64,000 nucleotides of DNA, from assembly GCF_004349235.1 (NCBI RefSeq), contig NZ_SMKY01000001.1:55265-119264 (forward strand), given 5' to 3'. The position numbers and the translations under genes were made by a program. The notes beneath the pieces are model-generated. The model was not told the origin of the DNA. It did not search any database and saw only the letters and a program-made list of their open reading frames with translations. Positions 17,027 to 25,252 of the stretch are shown here, piece by piece; within the stretch, counting starts at the first letter, position 1; each line of letters starts with the position of its first letter. Source of the stretch: Actinomadura darangshiensis. GTDB taxonomy: Bacteria; Actinomycetota; Actinomycetes; Streptosporangiales; Streptosporangiaceae.

Positions 17027-19057
17027 TCAGGCGGGCGGGCGAATCGCGTGGAGGCCGTTCGTGCCGCCCACGTAGACGGTGTCGCCGTGGAACACGGGAC
17101 GGGCCCTGCCGTTGCCCGCGGTGCGGAAGCGCCACACCTCTTTACCGCCGACCCGGTTGACGGCGTGCAGGTAGCCGTCGGTGCTCACGGCGTAGACGAG
17201 CTTGCCGTCAGAACGGGGAGCGGTGTCGAAGGGTGCGTCGGCCCTGAATGTCCATTTGGGCGCCGTCCACTCGCTGTCGGCGTCCACGGCGTAGAGGAAG
17301 CCGTCCTTGTCGGTGACGTAAGCCTCGGAACCACTGATCTCAGGAAGCCCGGCTGGGAGCGCCTTGTCGGAGCCGCCGGGGCGCCGGGGCCCCCAGATCT
17401 GGCTGTTGTCGCGCGGAGAGTACGCCCAGATCTGTCCTTGGATGTCGATCCCGTACAGGATCCCGTTGCCGCCCTTGAGTAGGACGGAACTGATCGGCGC
17501 CTGGGACGACGCCTGCTCCTTGAGCCTGCCCGTACCGGCGTCGTAGGCCGCCACGCCTCCGAGTACGGAGAGATAGACGAGCGCTTCGCCGCTGTGACTC
17601 CGGCCGGCGGTGGGCGCGCCCATGACGTTCGGAATCTGCCCCTTCAGCCTGCCCTCTGGGTCGTAGACGTTCACGGCCTTGTTCTCTGCCGTGCTCCCGG
17701 TGAGGACGAAGATGAGGCGGTCGCCGAGCACCGGGACGGTGCCGGTGACATGGTCGGTGTGCGTGGTCGTCCACAGCCCGCGTCCCGAGGCCGCGTCCAC
17801 GGCGTGCAGCCTTCCGTCGCCGCTGACGGCGTACAAGGCCGGCCCCGTCCCGGCGGGCGCGGCTTTGAAGGGCGCCTGCCGGTCCGCCTTCTCCGGGTAG
17901 CTCCAGATCTGGCTCCCGTTCCGGGTGTCGAACGCGACGAGCCGACCCGAGTCGCTGCCGACGATGACCCGGCGGCCTGCATCGGCGAGGATCGGGTCGG
18001 CGGCGACCGCGCCGCCGGTCGCGAACGTCCGGACGAGCCGTCCGTCCGGCGCCTTCGCCTTCTCCGGGGCGTCCAGGACGGCGGCGGCCACGGCTCCGGT
18101 GGCCGCGAGAGCGACCGCCCCGGCGCCGCCGGAGAGCAGGACGCGGCGGCCGATGGGCTTCCTCCCCACCGCGACCTGGGTGGTGGCCTGCGCGATGCTC
18201 GCGGCCATCGGCGGCGGCAGCCACGCCACGCCCTGCGGGGCGGCCGTCCCGAGCCAGTGCAGCAGCAGCCGTGGAGCGGGCCGCCGCGACGGGTCCTTGT
18301 CCAGGCAGGCGGCGATGATCGAACGCAGCCGGGGATCGGTGACGCCGCCGAGATCGGGCTCCTCGTGCACGACCCGGTACACCATGATCTGCATCTGTGC
18401 CCGCCCGAACGGCCCCGTGCCGGTCGCGGCGAACGCCAGCACCGCGCCCAGCGAGAAGACGTCCCCCGGCGGCCCGGTGCCGTTCCCGCGCGCCTGCTCC
18501 GGCGACATGTAGCCGGGCGAGCCGATGACCGCGCCCGTGCGGGTGATGGCGCTGATGTCCTCGGCATGTGCGATCCCGAAGTCGATGACACGCGGGCCGT
18601 CCGGGCTGAGCATGACGTTGTGCGGTTTGAGGTCGCGGTGCACGATCCCCGCGCGGTGGATCGAGATCAGCGCCTCGGCGAGCCCGGCGCCCAGCGCCGC
18701 CACGGCGGGCGGCGGCAGCGGCCCGTGCTCGGCGACCGCCTCGTTCAGCGGCCTGCCCTCCAGGAACGTGGTGACCAGCCACGGGCTCGACGCGTCGGCG
18801 TCGGCGTCGATCACCGACGCGGTGAACGCCCCGCTGACCGCGCGCGCCGTGCCGACCTCCCGGCGGAACCGGGCCCGGAACTTCGGATCATCGGCGTACC
18901 GGGCGTGGATCACCTTGACGGCGACCGTCAGGCCCGACGCGGAGCGACCGAGGAACACCTGGCCCATACCGCCTGCACCCAGGCGTCCCAGCAGCCGGTA
19001 CCCGCCGACCTCCCGCGGGTCCTCCGGTTCCAAGGGGGCCATCGTCTCCTCGCTCAC
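17027..19057 (-). CDS. Transmembrane Ser/Thr protein kinase with PQQ-like beta-propeller (paralogue)
   Basis: A 676-residue paralogue of its downstream neighbour. The kinase domain has GAGGMGQVFLG, catalytic lysine 48, HRDLKP at 140-145 and DFG at 159-161. One membrane helix near 305-330 (LLSGGAGAVALAATGAVAAAVL) leads to an external propeller (LVAFDTRNGSQIWSYPEKAD, LHAVDAASGRGLWTTT, VDADSEWTAPKWTF). The propeller is shorter than in the other kinase and the kinase domains have diverged, so the duplication looks old and the sensors probably see different signals. GTG 19057 and ATG 19042 are both possible starts; GAGGAG lies close before the ATG. It is divergent from an MFS gene 87 bp away. Confidence 0.92.
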   Translation of the reverse strand: MSEETMAPLEPEDPREVGGYRLLGRLGAGGMGQVFLGRSASGLTVAVKVIHARYADDPKFRARFRREVGTARAVSGAFTASVIDADADASSPWLVTTFLEGRPLNEAVAEHGPLPPPAVAALGAGLAEALISIHRAGIVHRDLKPHNVMLSPDGPRVIDFGIAHAEDISAITRTGAVIGSPGYMSPEQARGNGTGPPGDVFSLGAVLAFAATGTGPFGRAQMQIMVYRVVHEEPDLGGVTDPRLRSIIAACLDKDPSRRPAPRLLLHWLGTAAPQGVAWLPPPMAASIAQATTQVAVGRKPIGRRVLLSGGAGAVALAATGAVAAAVLDAPEKAKAPDGRLVRTFATGGAVAADPILADAGRRVIVGSDSGRLVAFDTRNGSQIWSYPEKADRQAPFKAAPAGTGPALYAVSGDGRLHAVDAASGRGLWTTTHTDHVTGTVPVLGDRLIFVLTGSTAENKAVNVYDPEGRLKGQIPNVMGAPTAGRSHSGEALVYLSVLGGVAAYDAGTGRLKEQASSQAPISSVLLKGGNGILYGIDIQGQIWAYSPRDNSQIWGPRRPGGSDKALPAGLPEISGSEAYVTDKDGFLYAVDADSEWTAPKWTFRADAPFDTAPRSDGKLVYAVSTDGYLHAVNRVGGKEVWRFRTAGNGRARPVFHGDTVYVGGTNGLHAIRPPA

Positions 19058-19144
19058 TCATGGATCTCGTGAGTGATACGACGCCCCGAAACGGTTCACG
19101 GGTCATAACAACATGAAAACGCCCCGCCGCTGGGAACGGCTTCC

Positions 19145-20569
19145 ATGATCGAGAACGGAAATGTACGCTTCCTCGCGATGGCGATCTTCGTACCTGCTCG
19201 CGGTACTTTGACCCTCGGCGTCCTCGCCGCGAGTCAGGTGATCGTGCTGCTGGACGTGACGATCATCAACATCGCCCTGCCCAGCATCCAGCGGGATCTG
19301 CACGCGTCCGCGGCCGAGCTGTCCTGGGTGGTCAACGCGTACACGCTGGTGTTCAGCGGCCTTCTGCTGCTCGGGGGCCGGGCGGGCGACATCCTCGGCC
19401 ACCGGCGGGTCTTCACCGCGGGGGTCGCCCTTTTCACCGTCGCCTCGCTCGTCGGCGGGTTCGCGTTCAACACCGAGCTGCTCCTTGCCGCACGGGCCGG
19501 GCAGGGGGCCGGTGCCGCGCTCGCCGGACCCGGCTCGCTGGCGCTGATCGCCACCGGGTTCCCCGAGGACGGCGCCAGGAACCGCGCCTACGCCGTCGTC
19601 ACGAGCGCGGGCAGCCTCGGCATGATGTTCGGCCTGGTCGTCGGCGGGGCGCTGATCGAGTGGGGGACGTGGCGGTGGACGTTCTTCGTCAACGTGCCCG
19701 TCGGGGCGGCCGTGGTGGTGCTCGCCCGCTGGTGCCTCCACGAGTCCCCGCGCATCAGGGGCCGCTTCGACGCGACCGGGGCGTTCACGGCGACCGCGGG
19801 GATGACGCTCCTCGTCTACGGGGTCGTGCGCGCCGCCGAATCCGGCTGGGGGGACGGGCTGGTCGTCGCCGCCCTCGCCGTGGCGCTGGTCCTCCTGGCC
19901 CTGTTCGTCGCCGTCGAGTCGCGGGCGCCGCAGCCGATCATGTCGCTCGGGCTGCTGCGCGACCGGAACCGCGCGGGCGCCTGCGTCATGCGGTTGCTCC
20001 TCACCGCCGCGATGAGCGGCATGATGTTCTTCCTCACCCTCTACGCCCAGGGCGTCCTCGGTTACGGCCCGCTGGAGACCGGGCTGGCCTTCCTGCCCAC
20101 CACGGTCACCGTGATCGCCGCGAACAGGGCCGTGCCGTGGCTGCTCCCGCGCGCCGGGCCGATGAAGGTCATGACGGCCGGGTCCGTGCTCACCATCATC
20201 GGCATGGTGTGGTTGACGCAGATCTCGGCGACGGGGACCTTCGTGTCCGGGATCCTCGGCCCGGTGCTGCTGTTCGGCGCGGGCCACGGGCTGGTGTCGG
20301 TGGCCGCGACGGCGATGGCCATGACCGATCTGCCCGCCGGCGAGCACGGCGGCGCGTCCGGCCTCATCCAGGCCATGCAGGTCGGCGGGCCGCTGGGGAT
20401 CGCCGTGCTCGTCGCCGTCTACGAGCGGGTCGACGGGACCCGCGTCCAGTCGCTCGCCGGGGCGTTCACCGGAGCCCTGGTCCTTTCCCTGCTCATGCTC
20501 GCGACGGCCTTGACCGTCTTCCGCCGCGCACCCGCCGTTCGAGCAGCCGGGTCCGCAGGAACGAGCTGA
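19145..20569 (+). CDS. MFS drug/metabolite exporter (DHA2-like)
   Basis: A 474-residue major-facilitator protein: QVIVLLDVTIINIALPSIQR at the first helix, WVVNAYTLVFSGLLLLGGRA and DILGHRRVF in motif A, and RAGQGAGAALAGPGSLALIA in a motif-C-like position. About 13-14 hydrophobic helices fit the DHA2 proton-antiport exporters. ATG 19178 (MAIFVPA) is an alternative start. It is followed 23 bp later by an adenylate-forming ligase on the same strand, then by a PP-loop enzyme and a second ligase. It may therefore export the small product of that cluster, or protect against it. Confidence 0.88.
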   Translation: MIENGNVRFLAMAIFVPARGTLTLGVLAASQVIVLLDVTIINIALPSIQRDLHASAAELSWVVNAYTLVFSGLLLLGGRAGDILGHRRVFTAGVALFTVASLVGGFAFNTELLLAARAGQGAGAALAGPGSLALIATGFPEDGARNRAYAVVTSAGSLGMMFGLVVGGALIEWGTWRWTFFVNVPVGAAVVVLARWCLHESPRIRGRFDATGAFTATAGMTLLVYGVVRAAESGWGDGLVVAALAVALVLLALFVAVESRAPQPIMSLGLLRDRNRAGACVMRLLLTAAMSGMMFFLTLYAQGVLGYGPLETGLAFLPTTVTVIAANRAVPWLLPRAGPMKVMTAGSVLTIIGMVWLTQISATGTFVSGILGPVLLFGAGHGLVSVAATAMAMTDLPAGEHGGASGLIQAMQVGGPLGIAVLVAVYERVDGTRVQSLAGAFTGALVLSLLMLATALTVFRRAPAVRAAGSAGTS

Positions 20570-20592
20570 TCAAGCGCTACTCGGAGGAGACC

Positions 20593-22140
20593 ATGCACAT
20601 CACCCACATCGTCCATCGGGCCCTGCAACTCGCTCCGGACGAGCCGGTCACGGCCTACGGCGACCGGATCCGTACGGCGCGCGAGCAGGCCGGCAGGGTG
20701 GCGCGCCTCGCCGGGGCCCTGCGGAATCGCGGCGTGCGCGACGGCGAACACGTGGGGATGCTCGCCCTGGGCTCGGACCGCTATATCGAGTTCTTCCTGG
20801 CCGTGGCGTGGGCGAACGGGGTGTTCCACCCGGTCAACCCCGCCTGGAGCACGCGAGAGATGATCTACGCCTTGGCCGAGTCCCGGACCGAGATCCTCTT
20901 CGTCGACGACGCGTTCCTGGGGCGGCTGCCGGAGATCAGGGAAGCCTGTCCCGATCTGCGCGAGGTCGTCCACGTCGGCGACGGGCCGCCGCCGGCCGGC
21001 ATGTCCGGATTCGAGGAGCTGATCGCGAGTACGGAGCCGGTGGAGGACGCCCGCCGGGGCGGCGAAGCGCCCGCCGGCGTCGTCTACACCAGCGGGACGA
21101 CCGGACGCGCCAAGGGCGTCGTGGTCAGCCACGCCTGCCTGGTCCATCAGGCGCTGATCCTGCCGGCGAGGGTTCCGGCTCACGGCGTCCCCGGCGGGCA
21201 CATCCTGATCACGTCGAACTTCTCGTCCATCTCCATGCTGGTGACCTGGCTGATCCAGGGCATCTGGGGCGGGCTCACGGTCATCCCGCGCACGACCGAC
21301 GCCGACGGGCTCGTCGACGCCATCGAACGCCACAGGGTCACGCACGCGCCGTTCGCCCCGGGCACCATGCAGCAGATCGTCGATCAGCCGGACATCGCGG
21401 AGCGCGACCTGTCCAGCATGCTGAGCATCGCCTACGGCGCGGCGCCCATCACCGAGGCGCTCCTGACGAGAGTGATGAAGGCGTTCTCCAACGCCGCCTT
21501 CCACCAGTGGTACGGGATGAACGAGTTCGGCCTGGCCACGCTGCTGCCGCCGGAGGATCACCTCGCGGGCCGGAAGCTGCGTTCGGCCGGGCGGCCCGCA
21601 CTCGGAGCCGAGGTGCGGATCGTCGACGACGAGGGCGTGGAGGTGCCGCGCGGCGAGGTCGGGGAGATCATCGTCCGCACCGGCGCCATGATGCTCGGCT
21701 ACCTGAACAAGCCGGAGGAGACCGCGCGGACGGTCCGGGACGGGTGGGTCCACACCGGCGACGGCGGATACCTGGACGAGGACGGCTACCTCTTCATCGT
21801 CGACCGGTTCAGTGAAGTGATCAACGTCGACGGCTGGAACGTCTTCTCCACCGAGGTGGAGCAGGCGATCGCGGACCATCCCGCCGTGGCCGCCGCCGCG
21901 GTGATCGGCATCCCCGACGAGGGCAGACCGGGCGAGAAGGTGCACGCGGTCATCGTGCTCAAGCACGGCCGCACGGCGAGCGAGGAGGACATCCGGCGGC
22001 ACTGCGAGCCGCTGATCGCCTGGAAGACCCCCACCAGTTGCGAGTTCGTCGCCGCGCTGCCCCTGTCGACCACCGGAAAGGTCCTCAAACGCGAGTTGCG
22101 CAAGCCCTACTGGGAGGGAATGGACCGCCAGGTCAACTGA
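20593..22140 (+). CDS. Acyl-CoA synthetase/acid-AMP ligase
   Basis: A 515-residue class I adenylate-forming enzyme: VVYTSGTTGRAKGVVVSH (phosphate loop), FHQWYGMNEFG, the core DRFSEVINVDGWNVFSTEVE and the C-terminal lysine loop STTGKVLKREL. It activates a carboxylic acid with ATP and normally transfers it to CoA or a carrier thiol; the acid is unknown. The ATG at 20593 has GGAGGA upstream. It lies directly behind the MFS gene and upstream of an argininosuccinate-synthase-like enzyme. This setting is more typical of small-molecule biosynthesis than of fatty-acid catabolism, which would bring dehydrogenases and hydratases that are absent here. Confidence 0.88.
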   Translation: MHITHIVHRALQLAPDEPVTAYGDRIRTAREQAGRVARLAGALRNRGVRDGEHVGMLALGSDRYIEFFLAVAWANGVFHPVNPAWSTREMIYALAESRTEILFVDDAFLGRLPEIREACPDLREVVHVGDGPPPAGMSGFEELIASTEPVEDARRGGEAPAGVVYTSGTTGRAKGVVVSHACLVHQALILPARVPAHGVPGGHILITSNFSSISMLVTWLIQGIWGGLTVIPRTTDADGLVDAIERHRVTHAPFAPGTMQQIVDQPDIAERDLSSMLSIAYGAAPITEALLTRVMKAFSNAAFHQWYGMNEFGLATLLPPEDHLAGRKLRSAGRPALGAEVRIVDDEGVEVPRGEVGEIIVRTGAMMLGYLNKPEETARTVRDGWVHTGDGGYLDEDGYLFIVDRFSEVINVDGWNVFSTEVEQAIADHPAVAAAAVIGIPDEGRPGEKVHAVIVLKHGRTASEEDIRRHCEPLIAWKTPTSCEFVAALPLSTTGKVLKRELRKPYWEGMDRQVN

Positions 22141-22272
22141 CCGCGCTTTGCCGTTGTTGCAAGATGATAACGGAACGCCTTGGGGTGTTTGGAGGTGTGT
22201 TCGCGGCCCGTATCTTCAAGATCAACATGGCTTGGAATTGGTGTTGGCGCGCCTCGCTCCCGGAGGTTTGAA

Positions 22273-23457
22273 ATGTGGACCAAGAAATGCGTCCGCGAAT
22301 TCGATCACATTGAAGGGATAGCCCGGAACGGCGGGCGGGTGGTGACGCTCTTCAGCGGCGGGCTGGATAGTTTCTATCTGCTGTGGCGGCTCAGCCACCA
22401 TCCTGGCCTGCAGGTGCACGCGCTGTCGGTGGGCCTGGGCGGCGACGCCGAGTACGACGACGGCGCCGGCGGGGTGGCCCGGCTCGGGGCCCGGCACGTC
22501 CTGGCCGACCAGGCGGCGGTCTTCGCCGACGAGTTCGTGGCGCCCGCCATCGCCGCGCAGGCGCTTTATCTCGGAGTACATCCGGTGAGTTCCTCGCTGA
22601 GCCGCCCACTGCTGGCGCGCGCGGCAGTGGAACTCGCCGAAGAGGTCGGCGCGCAGGTGGTGCTGCACACCGCGAACAGGTCACAGAACAGCCTGCGCAG
22701 GTTGAACACATCGATTGCCGCACTCGGCTTTGACGGGCATTTCGGCAGCCCGTACGAACTCGACGCGATCAGCCGTGACGATAAACAGGCCGCGTTGAAG
22801 GAGGCCGGCTTTCCGGATTTCGCCAACCGCGCGCACAGCGGGGATTCCAATCTGTGGTGCCGGGAGTTCGAGTCCGGGCTGCTGGACGACCCCGAATGGT
22901 TCCCGGTCCCCGAGGACCTCTACACCTGGACGGCCGGCGCGCCGGCGGAGCGGCCGGAGAAGGTCGTGATCGACTTCGCGGGCGGCCGGCCGGTGGCCCT
23001 GGACGGGGAGCCCGCGGGGCTGCGCGAACTGGTCGGGGCCCTCAACGTCCGGGCCGGCCGCCACGGCCTCGGCCGCTACTCGGGGCTGGAGCACCTCGAC
23101 AGCGGCGAGAAGGTCCTGGAGGTGCGGGAGATGCCCGCCGCCTGCCTGCTGCTCCACGCGTACCGGCAGCTGGAGAGCGCCACCGTGCCCGCCGAGACCA
23201 TGCGGGAGAAGATGTCGCTGGAGCAGACGTGGACCAGGGAGGCACTCGAAGGGCGCTGGTTCGGCTCGCTCCGGGCGGCCGCCCAGGCGTTCGTCATGAG
23301 CGTCGCCGAGCGGGTGACCGGCCGGATCGTCTACCGGCTCGACCGGACCGGGATGACGGTGCTGTCGGTGGAGGCCCGCGACGCCCTCTACATCCGCGAC
23401 CGCGACGGGTGGGAACGTGACACCGCCCGGTCGGCCTCCCATTTCGCCACGGACTGA
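22273..23457 (+). CDS. Argininosuccinate-synthase-like PP-loop ATPase
   Basis: A 394-residue protein aligned by eye along its whole length with ArgG. It has the PP-loop FSGGLDSFYL (residues about 27-36), YLGVHPVSSSLSRPLLARAA (the ArgG YP.VSSLSRPL block), and a C-terminal RVTGRIVYRLDRTGMTVLSV. Genuine ArgG has GKGNDQVRFE after the SRPL block, whereas this protein reads TANRSQNSLRRLN. The aspartate/citrulline pocket is thus changed. No other arginine gene is nearby. It probably uses ATP to adenylate a carbonyl and attach an amine in a specialised pathway, together with the two flanking ligases. The ATG at 22273 has an ideal GGAGG. Confidence 0.75.
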   Translation: MWTKKCVREFDHIEGIARNGGRVVTLFSGGLDSFYLLWRLSHHPGLQVHALSVGLGGDAEYDDGAGGVARLGARHVLADQAAVFADEFVAPAIAAQALYLGVHPVSSSLSRPLLARAAVELAEEVGAQVVLHTANRSQNSLRRLNTSIAALGFDGHFGSPYELDAISRDDKQAALKEAGFPDFANRAHSGDSNLWCREFESGLLDDPEWFPVPEDLYTWTAGAPAERPEKVVIDFAGGRPVALDGEPAGLRELVGALNVRAGRHGLGRYSGLEHLDSGEKVLEVREMPAACLLLHAYRQLESATVPAETMREKMSLEQTWTREALEGRWFGSLRAAAQAFVMSVAERVTGRIVYRLDRTGMTVLSVEARDALYIRDRDGWERDTARSASHFATD

Positions 23458-23510
23458 CCCGCACAGGGTGATCTTGCATTCAACGGAACCGTACGATCGG
23501 GAACGTCCCG

Positions 23511-25169
23511 ATGAGCCAGCAGGCTCGGGTGTTCGAGGCGATTCAGACGGAGGTGCGAATGTCCGAGGAGTACCGGCGGCGCGGCTGGTGGCGGGACGAG
23601 ACCTTCCTCGACGATCTACGGCGGCACACGCGAGAGCATCCGGGCAAGGCCGCCGTCGTCGCCCGCCGGACCGGCTCCGGGGACACCCGCACGCTCGACT
23701 ACGCCGAGCTCAGCCTGCTGACCGACCGCTGCGCCGGGGCCCTGATCGAGCTGGGCGTGCGCCCCGGCGACACCGTCGCCGTCCAGCTCGCGAACGGCTG
23801 GGAACTGACCGTCCTCGCGCTGGGGTGCCTGCGCGCCGGGGCGCAGATCTGCCCGCTCCTCCCGGTCTACCGGGAGCGGGAGCTGGCGGCCTATCTCAGC
23901 CTGACGCGGGCCCGGGTCTTCATCACGCTCGCCGAGTTCGGCGCCGAGGCGCGGGGCGAGCTCGGCCTGCGGCTCGCAGCCGGACTGCCGTCGCTGGAGC
24001 ATGTCGTGGTGTCGGGTGAGGCGAGGCCGGAGGGCACCCGCGACCTGCACGAGTTCTTCTTCGAGAGCCCGTGGGAGAAGACGCACGCGGCGGACCTCGG
24101 CGGCCGGGACCTCGGCCCGGACGAGCCGTACCTGACCCTCTTCACCTCGGGCACCACCGGCGAGCCGAAGGGCGTGCTGCACAGCCAGAACACCCTGTAC
24201 GCGCCGATCCGCGGCGAGGCCGAGGTCTTCGGCCTGGACGGCACGGACGTGGTGACCATGATCGCTTCGTACACCCACTACACCGGGTTCGTGCGCGGGA
24301 TGCTGATGCCCGTCGCGCTGGGCGGCACCGCGGTCTTCCAGGACTCCACGGACGGCGCGGCCATGGCGGACCTGCTGGCCGAGCACAAGGTCACCTACCT
24401 GTACGGCCCACCGCACTTCCTGCGGCCGCTGGTGGACGCCCAGCGGGCCGAGCCCCGCGACCTCACCGCGCTGCGCTGGCTGGTCGGCGGGTCCGCGCCG
24501 ATCCCGACGCCGCTCGTCCAGGAGATCGGCGAGGTGTTCGGGCGGCGCCTGTTCTCGCTGTGGGGCATGTCCGAGAACGGCGCGGTCACGATCAGCCGCC
24601 CGGACGACCCGGTCGACTGGGCGGTGCACAGCGACGGCCGTCCGATCTCCGACATGGAGTTCCGCATCGACCCGCATCCCGGGCAGCGGGAGGAGGCCGG
24701 CGTGCTGTGGGTGCGCGGTCCCACCCAGTGCCTGGGCTACCTGCGGCGGGCGGAGCTGTACGCGTCGTTCTGCGACGAGGACGGCTGGTTCGACACCGGT
24801 GATCTCGCCCGCCACGACGGGCGCGGCGGCATCCGCATCACCGGCCGCACCAAGGACACCGTCTTCCGGAACGGGTTCTTCGTGCCGACCACCGAGATGG
24901 AGGAGATCCTCACCCGGCATCCCGGCGTCGAGGAGGCGGCGGTGATCGGGCTGCCGGTGCTCGGCGGCGCCGACCAGATGATCTGCGCGGTCATCCGTCC
25001 CGCCGCGGCCGACGGCGGAATCGGCTTGGACGGGGTGCGGGCACTGCTGCGCGATGCCGGGATGACGGCGTTCTTCTGGCCGGAACGCCTCGAACTCGTC
25101 GATGACCTCCCCAGGGCGGCCGCCACCGGAAAGGTGCGCAAGGTGGAACTCCGGGACCGGTTCATCTAA
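23511..25169 (+). CDS. Acyl-CoA synthetase/acid-AMP ligase (second)
   Basis: A 552-residue adenylate-forming ligase. Signs are RGWWRDETFLDDLRRHTREH near the start (as in cyclohexanecarboxylate- and aryl-CoA ligases), TLFTSGTTGEPKGVLHS, LFSLWGMSENGAVT, RITGRTKDTVFRNGFFVPTT and the lysine loop AATGKVRKVEL. The acid is unknown, but the family favours cyclic or aromatic acids. A second in-frame ATG at 23559 has a better ribosome site (GGAGG, 6-nt gap) and may be the true start, giving 536 residues. It is the last gene of the MFS/ligase/PP-loop group and is followed by a strong terminator. Confidence 0.88.
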   Translation: MSQQARVFEAIQTEVRMSEEYRRRGWWRDETFLDDLRRHTREHPGKAAVVARRTGSGDTRTLDYAELSLLTDRCAGALIELGVRPGDTVAVQLANGWELTVLALGCLRAGAQICPLLPVYRERELAAYLSLTRARVFITLAEFGAEARGELGLRLAAGLPSLEHVVVSGEARPEGTRDLHEFFFESPWEKTHAADLGGRDLGPDEPYLTLFTSGTTGEPKGVLHSQNTLYAPIRGEAEVFGLDGTDVVTMIASYTHYTGFVRGMLMPVALGGTAVFQDSTDGAAMADLLAEHKVTYLYGPPHFLRPLVDAQRAEPRDLTALRWLVGGSAPIPTPLVQEIGEVFGRRLFSLWGMSENGAVTISRPDDPVDWAVHSDGRPISDMEFRIDPHPGQREEAGVLWVRGPTQCLGYLRRAELYASFCDEDGWFDTGDLARHDGRGGIRITGRTKDTVFRNGFFVPTTEMEEILTRHPGVEEAAVIGLPVLGGADQMICAVIRPAAADGGIGLDGVRALLRDAGMTAFFWPERLELVDDLPRAAATGKVRKVELRDRFI

Positions 25170-25207
25170 ACGGTGTTCAGGCACGCGCCGGGGCGGGGAG
25201 CAGCCGT

Positions 25208-25243
25208 GAAGGCCGGATGGGGATCCGCTCCCATCCGGCCTTC
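25208..25243. terminator. Strong bidirectional terminator
   Basis: GAAGGCCGGATGGG (25208-25221) and CCCATCCGGCCTTC (25230-25243) form a perfect 14-bp stem with an 8-nt loop. It is centred in the 83-bp gap between two convergent genes and so can serve both. Confidence 0.85.
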
Positions 25244-25252
25244 GTGCCGGGT

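Noticed and set aside
15551..17482. A 643-codon plus-strand open frame opposite the kinase genes
   Set aside because: The composition (Gly, Arg, Val, Asp with no motif) is that of a shadow of the kinase coding strand, and both kinases are complete.
22273..23457. Housekeeping argininosuccinate synthase (argG)
   Set aside because: The GKGNDQ-type substrate motif is replaced and no arginine gene is nearby, so a paralogue in a special pathway is more likely.
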